This document shows positions 6,187-7,674 of a stretch of DNA of 7,674 nt, one piece after another; the first letter of the stretch is position 1; each line of letters begins with the position of its first letter. Position numbers and translations under genes: made by a program. Origin of the DNA: Treponema sp. (GTDB lineage: Bacteria; Spirochaetota; Spirochaetia; Treponematales; Breznakiellaceae); contig JAISOR010000051.1 in the NCBI GenBank assembly GCA_031275535.1, positions 1-7,674 on the forward strand, given 5' to 3'. The notes beneath the pieces are model-generated. The model had not been told where the DNA came from, searched no databases, and worked only from the letters and a program-made list of their open reading frames with translations.

Positions 6187-7325
6187 GGGGAACCGATTTC
6201 CTCCCGGACCAAGGGCCGGACTATGTATATGCTGTCCTGGGATGTTTGCAGGGTTCTGTTTTTTCCGTCCGGGGTTAACTCTCCAAAGACCTGGACCACG
6301 GGGAACCGGGGGTTTTCGGGATTTACATCTACTACCTGGCCCTTCTTTTCATTGGAGAGGAGTACATAGAGCCCGATGGGATAAATGGAAAGGGAATACA
6401 CCAGGGCCCGGACGATGGTATCATCGTACTGCTTTCCCACGTTTTTCAGGAGGTCTATCATACCCGTATAGCCGTCTTTTGCGTCCTTGTGGGGCCGGTT
6501 ATTGGTCAGGGCCTCATAGGAGCAGGCCACGGCGATGATCTTCGCATAGAGGCTGATCTTATCCCCCGTAAGCTTCTGGGGGTAACCGGTACCGTTTTCC
6601 CGTTCATGATGCTCCAGGGCCGCCAGGCTGATGGTCAGGGGGAAATCGAAGGATTTGAGCATATTAAAACTCAGCACCGGATGGGTAAGGATGGCCTTCC
6701 GTTCCGGGGGGGAAAGGGGCCGTTTATTCAGATAGATCTGGGGGGGGAGCTTTATCATGCCTATTTCGTGGAGTAGCGCGGCTACTCCCAGTTCGATAAG
6801 CCGGTGATTGGGCAGCTTTAGATAGGAGCCGATGATAATCGAAATAATGGTAGATTTTACCGCATGGGAGGCCAGATAGTTCTGATCCGTTCCCGGTTCG
6901 GCGTTTTTCTGTACCCTCAGGAGGAAGCGGCGGTCCTCCTTAATAACATCGCAGATCCCCTTTATCTTTTCCGCCACATCCTTAAATTGAAGCTCGTTTT
7001 TTATGGCCACATGGGTAAAGAGGGTATCTACATATTTCAAAAAAGAGGCGTAAAACGCCTCGGCCCGCCTGATCTGATCGTTGTCGCTGAGCCCCTTATC
7101 TACCCCTTCTCCGTCTTCCGGAAGGGTATTCCCATCCTCGGAAAAATACGTTTCCCGCGGTTCACCGTCGCTTAGGACTTCCCTAAATTCCCAATCTTTC
7201 AGCGCCTGGGCTATCGACTTGGAGAAGGCCATTTCCGGCGCGGCCAAAACGAACTGGCTGTCAAGATATACCGGCTTGGAAAAAAAACTTTCCCCGGGAA
7301 TATCCTCAACAAGATAATTTTTCAT
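6183..7325 (-). CDS. HD-GYP domain signalling protein with altered metal-site residues
   Basis: This 380-residue cytoplasmic protein has no membrane segment. Residues 1-52 resemble the short N-terminal module that often precedes HD-GYP domains; residues 52-85 are acidic and probably a linker. The HD-GYP domain covers about 145-315: His154, HEIGM at 186-190, His215, HHE at 239-241, GTGYP at 245-249, and a VAC...EAL stretch at 266-273. Family members hydrolyse cyclic di-GMP or related dinucleotides at a two- or three-metal site. Here the HD doublet is HE, the usual following lysine is Met190, and the Asp of the usual VAD is Cys268, so activity may be changed or lost; binding or sensing is an alternative. 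The C-terminal part (316-380) is a strand-rich module typical of the family. AGGGG lies 6 bp before ATG 7325. It is the first gene of a unit with the CNNM protein. I saw no convincing promoter on this strand. Confidence 0.92.
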   Translation of the reverse strand: MKNYLVEDIPGESFFSKPVYLDSQFVLAAPEMAFSKSIAQALKDWEFREVLSDGEPRETYFSEDGNTLPEDGEGVDKGLSDNDQIRRAEAFYASFLKYVDTLFTHVAIKNELQFKDVAEKIKGICDVIKEDRRFLLRVQKNAEPGTDQNYLASHAVKSTIISIIIGSYLKLPNHRLIELGVAALLHEIGMIKLPPQIYLNKRPLSPPERKAILTHPVLSFNMLKSFDFPLTISLAALEHHERENGTGYPQKLTGDKISLYAKIIAVACSYEALTNNRPHKDAKDGYTGMIDLLKNVGKQYDDTIVRALVYSLSIYPIGLYVLLSNEKKGQVVDVNPENPRFPVVQVFGELTPDGKNRTLQTSQDSIYIVRPLVREEIGSP

Positions 7326-7331
7326 TTATGG

Positions 7332-7336
7332 CCCCT
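7332..7336 (-). promoter_or_regulatory. Ribosome binding site of the HD-GYP gene
   Basis: AGGGG on the minus strand sits 6 bp before ATG 7325 and supports that start. The HD-GYP N-terminal module begins immediately after it. Confidence 0.6.
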
Positions 7337-7360
7337 GTAAACAACCTGTTTTCCTTTCCG

Positions 7361-7389
7361 TTGACTTGCCAATTTCTTTCCTCTATTAT
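7361..7389 (+). promoter_or_regulatory. Sigma-70-type promoter of the right-edge gene
   Basis: TTGACT (7361-7366), a 17-bp spacer, then TATTAT (7384-7389) on the plus strand: five of six bases match at each box, with ideal spacing. Transcription would start near 7396, about 26 bp before the proposed TTG start. It lies in the 96-bp gap between the divergent HD-GYP gene and the right-edge gene. Confidence 0.72.
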
Positions 7390-7407
7390 TAAATTTCGGT
7401 AATAAAG

Positions 7408-7412
7408 AGGAG
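7408..7412 (+). promoter_or_regulatory. Ribosome binding site of the right-edge gene
   Basis: AGGAG within the purine-rich run AAAGAGGAGAG. It lies 9 bp before TTG 7422 but only 3 bp before TTG 7416, so it favours the former as the start codon. Confidence 0.6.
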
Positions 7413-7421
7413 AGATTGTCA

Positions 7422-7674
7422 TTGAAATTCAAAACTGTTTTCATTTTTTTTAATTGTATCATACTGATCTTTTTATGTTTAGTGTTTGTTCTGTCATTTT
7501 TTATCCTGGGAACCGGCTTTGCCCTTACCTTTTTTCGCACCGGCTGGCCCCTGGCGCTGGTTCTTGTCCTGGTTCTGGCCGGGCTGGATATTTTTTATTG
7601 TATCAACCGGCGTCTTTTCTTTCTCCTGGAACGGGAAGATTGGCCCGCCCTGGTACAGTACCTTGAAGGCAGGG
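7422..7674 (+). CDS. Membrane protein of unknown function, 5' part only
   Basis: This frame stays open from TTG 7422 to the window edge (84 codons), and the gene continues beyond it. The product begins with MKFKTVF and a long hydrophobic stretch at about 5-35 (a signal anchor or first membrane helix), then a short polar turn with RTGWP, a second hydrophobic helix at about 43-62, and a basic NRR, which by the positive-inside rule would place this end in the cytoplasm. A soluble, charged part starts with LEREDWPALVQYLEG, the kind of helix seen at the start of TPR-like domains; too little is visible to claim it. The start is chosen on AGGAG 9 bp upstream; a strong promoter sits ahead. TTG starts are unusual but fit here, as no ATG or GTG lies near the ribosome site. 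GC content is low in the first 80 bp and rises afterwards, as expected for a leader and membrane helix. No function can be assigned. Confidence 0.75.
   Translation, partial: MKFKTVFIFFNCIILIFLCLVFVLSFFILGTGFALTFFRTGWPLALVLVLVLAGLDIFYCINRRLFFLLEREDWPALVQYLEGR

Noticed and set aside
7454..7666. Plus-strand open frame of 70 codons at the right edge
   Set aside because: It is in a different frame from the membrane-protein gene starting at 7422, which has a promoter, a ribosome site and two coherent hydrophobic helices; this frame is its shadow.

Overview
The window looks like chromosomal DNA from a spirochaete, most likely a moderately GC-rich Treponema-type organism. This is an inference from gene content and style: two tandem signal-peptide-bearing outer-membrane-type beta-barrel proteins with no relatives I can name outside spirochaete-like or Wzi-like families, a TlyC/CorC-type CBS membrane protein, an HD-GYP protein with spirochaete-like flanking regions, and strong use of GGG, CCC and CTG codons. 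No species can be fixed from the sequence alone.

Layout, left to right. Positions 1-257 carry no complete gene. They hold at most the last codons of a gene entering from the left, a small GNRA-loop hairpin, and one copy of a repeat-like element just before the first gene. Positions 258-1475 (+) encode a DEAD-box RNA helicase core with a DEGD Walker B motif. Facing it, and overlapping its 3' end by 41 bp, is a two-gene minus-strand operon. Its first gene (4759 down to 3095) and second gene (3084 down to 1435) both encode exported beta-barrel proteins that look like distant relatives of each other. This operon has a very good sigma-70-type promoter (TTGAGC, 17 bp, TATAAT) just upstream, next to a second copy of the repeat-like element. 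A second minus-strand operon follows: an HD-GYP signalling protein (7325 down to 6183) overlaps by ATGA with a CNNM/CorC transporter-like protein (6186 down to 4870). At the right end, a divergent plus-strand gene for a two-helix membrane protein starts at about 7422 behind a strong promoter and runs out of the window.

How the genes may work together: the barrel pair is probably an envelope or surface unit. The HD-GYP/CNNM pair links a putative cyclic-dinucleotide sensor or hydrolase with a putative divalent-cation transporter through translational coupling. The most noteworthy points are the substituted metal-site residues of the HD-GYP domain, the repeat-like element shared by two upstream regions, the 41-bp convergent gene overlap, and long G tracts in the surface protein gene. 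I did not find a clearly new multi-gene defence or mobile system; there are no transposases, CRISPR arrays, tRNAs or rRNAs.
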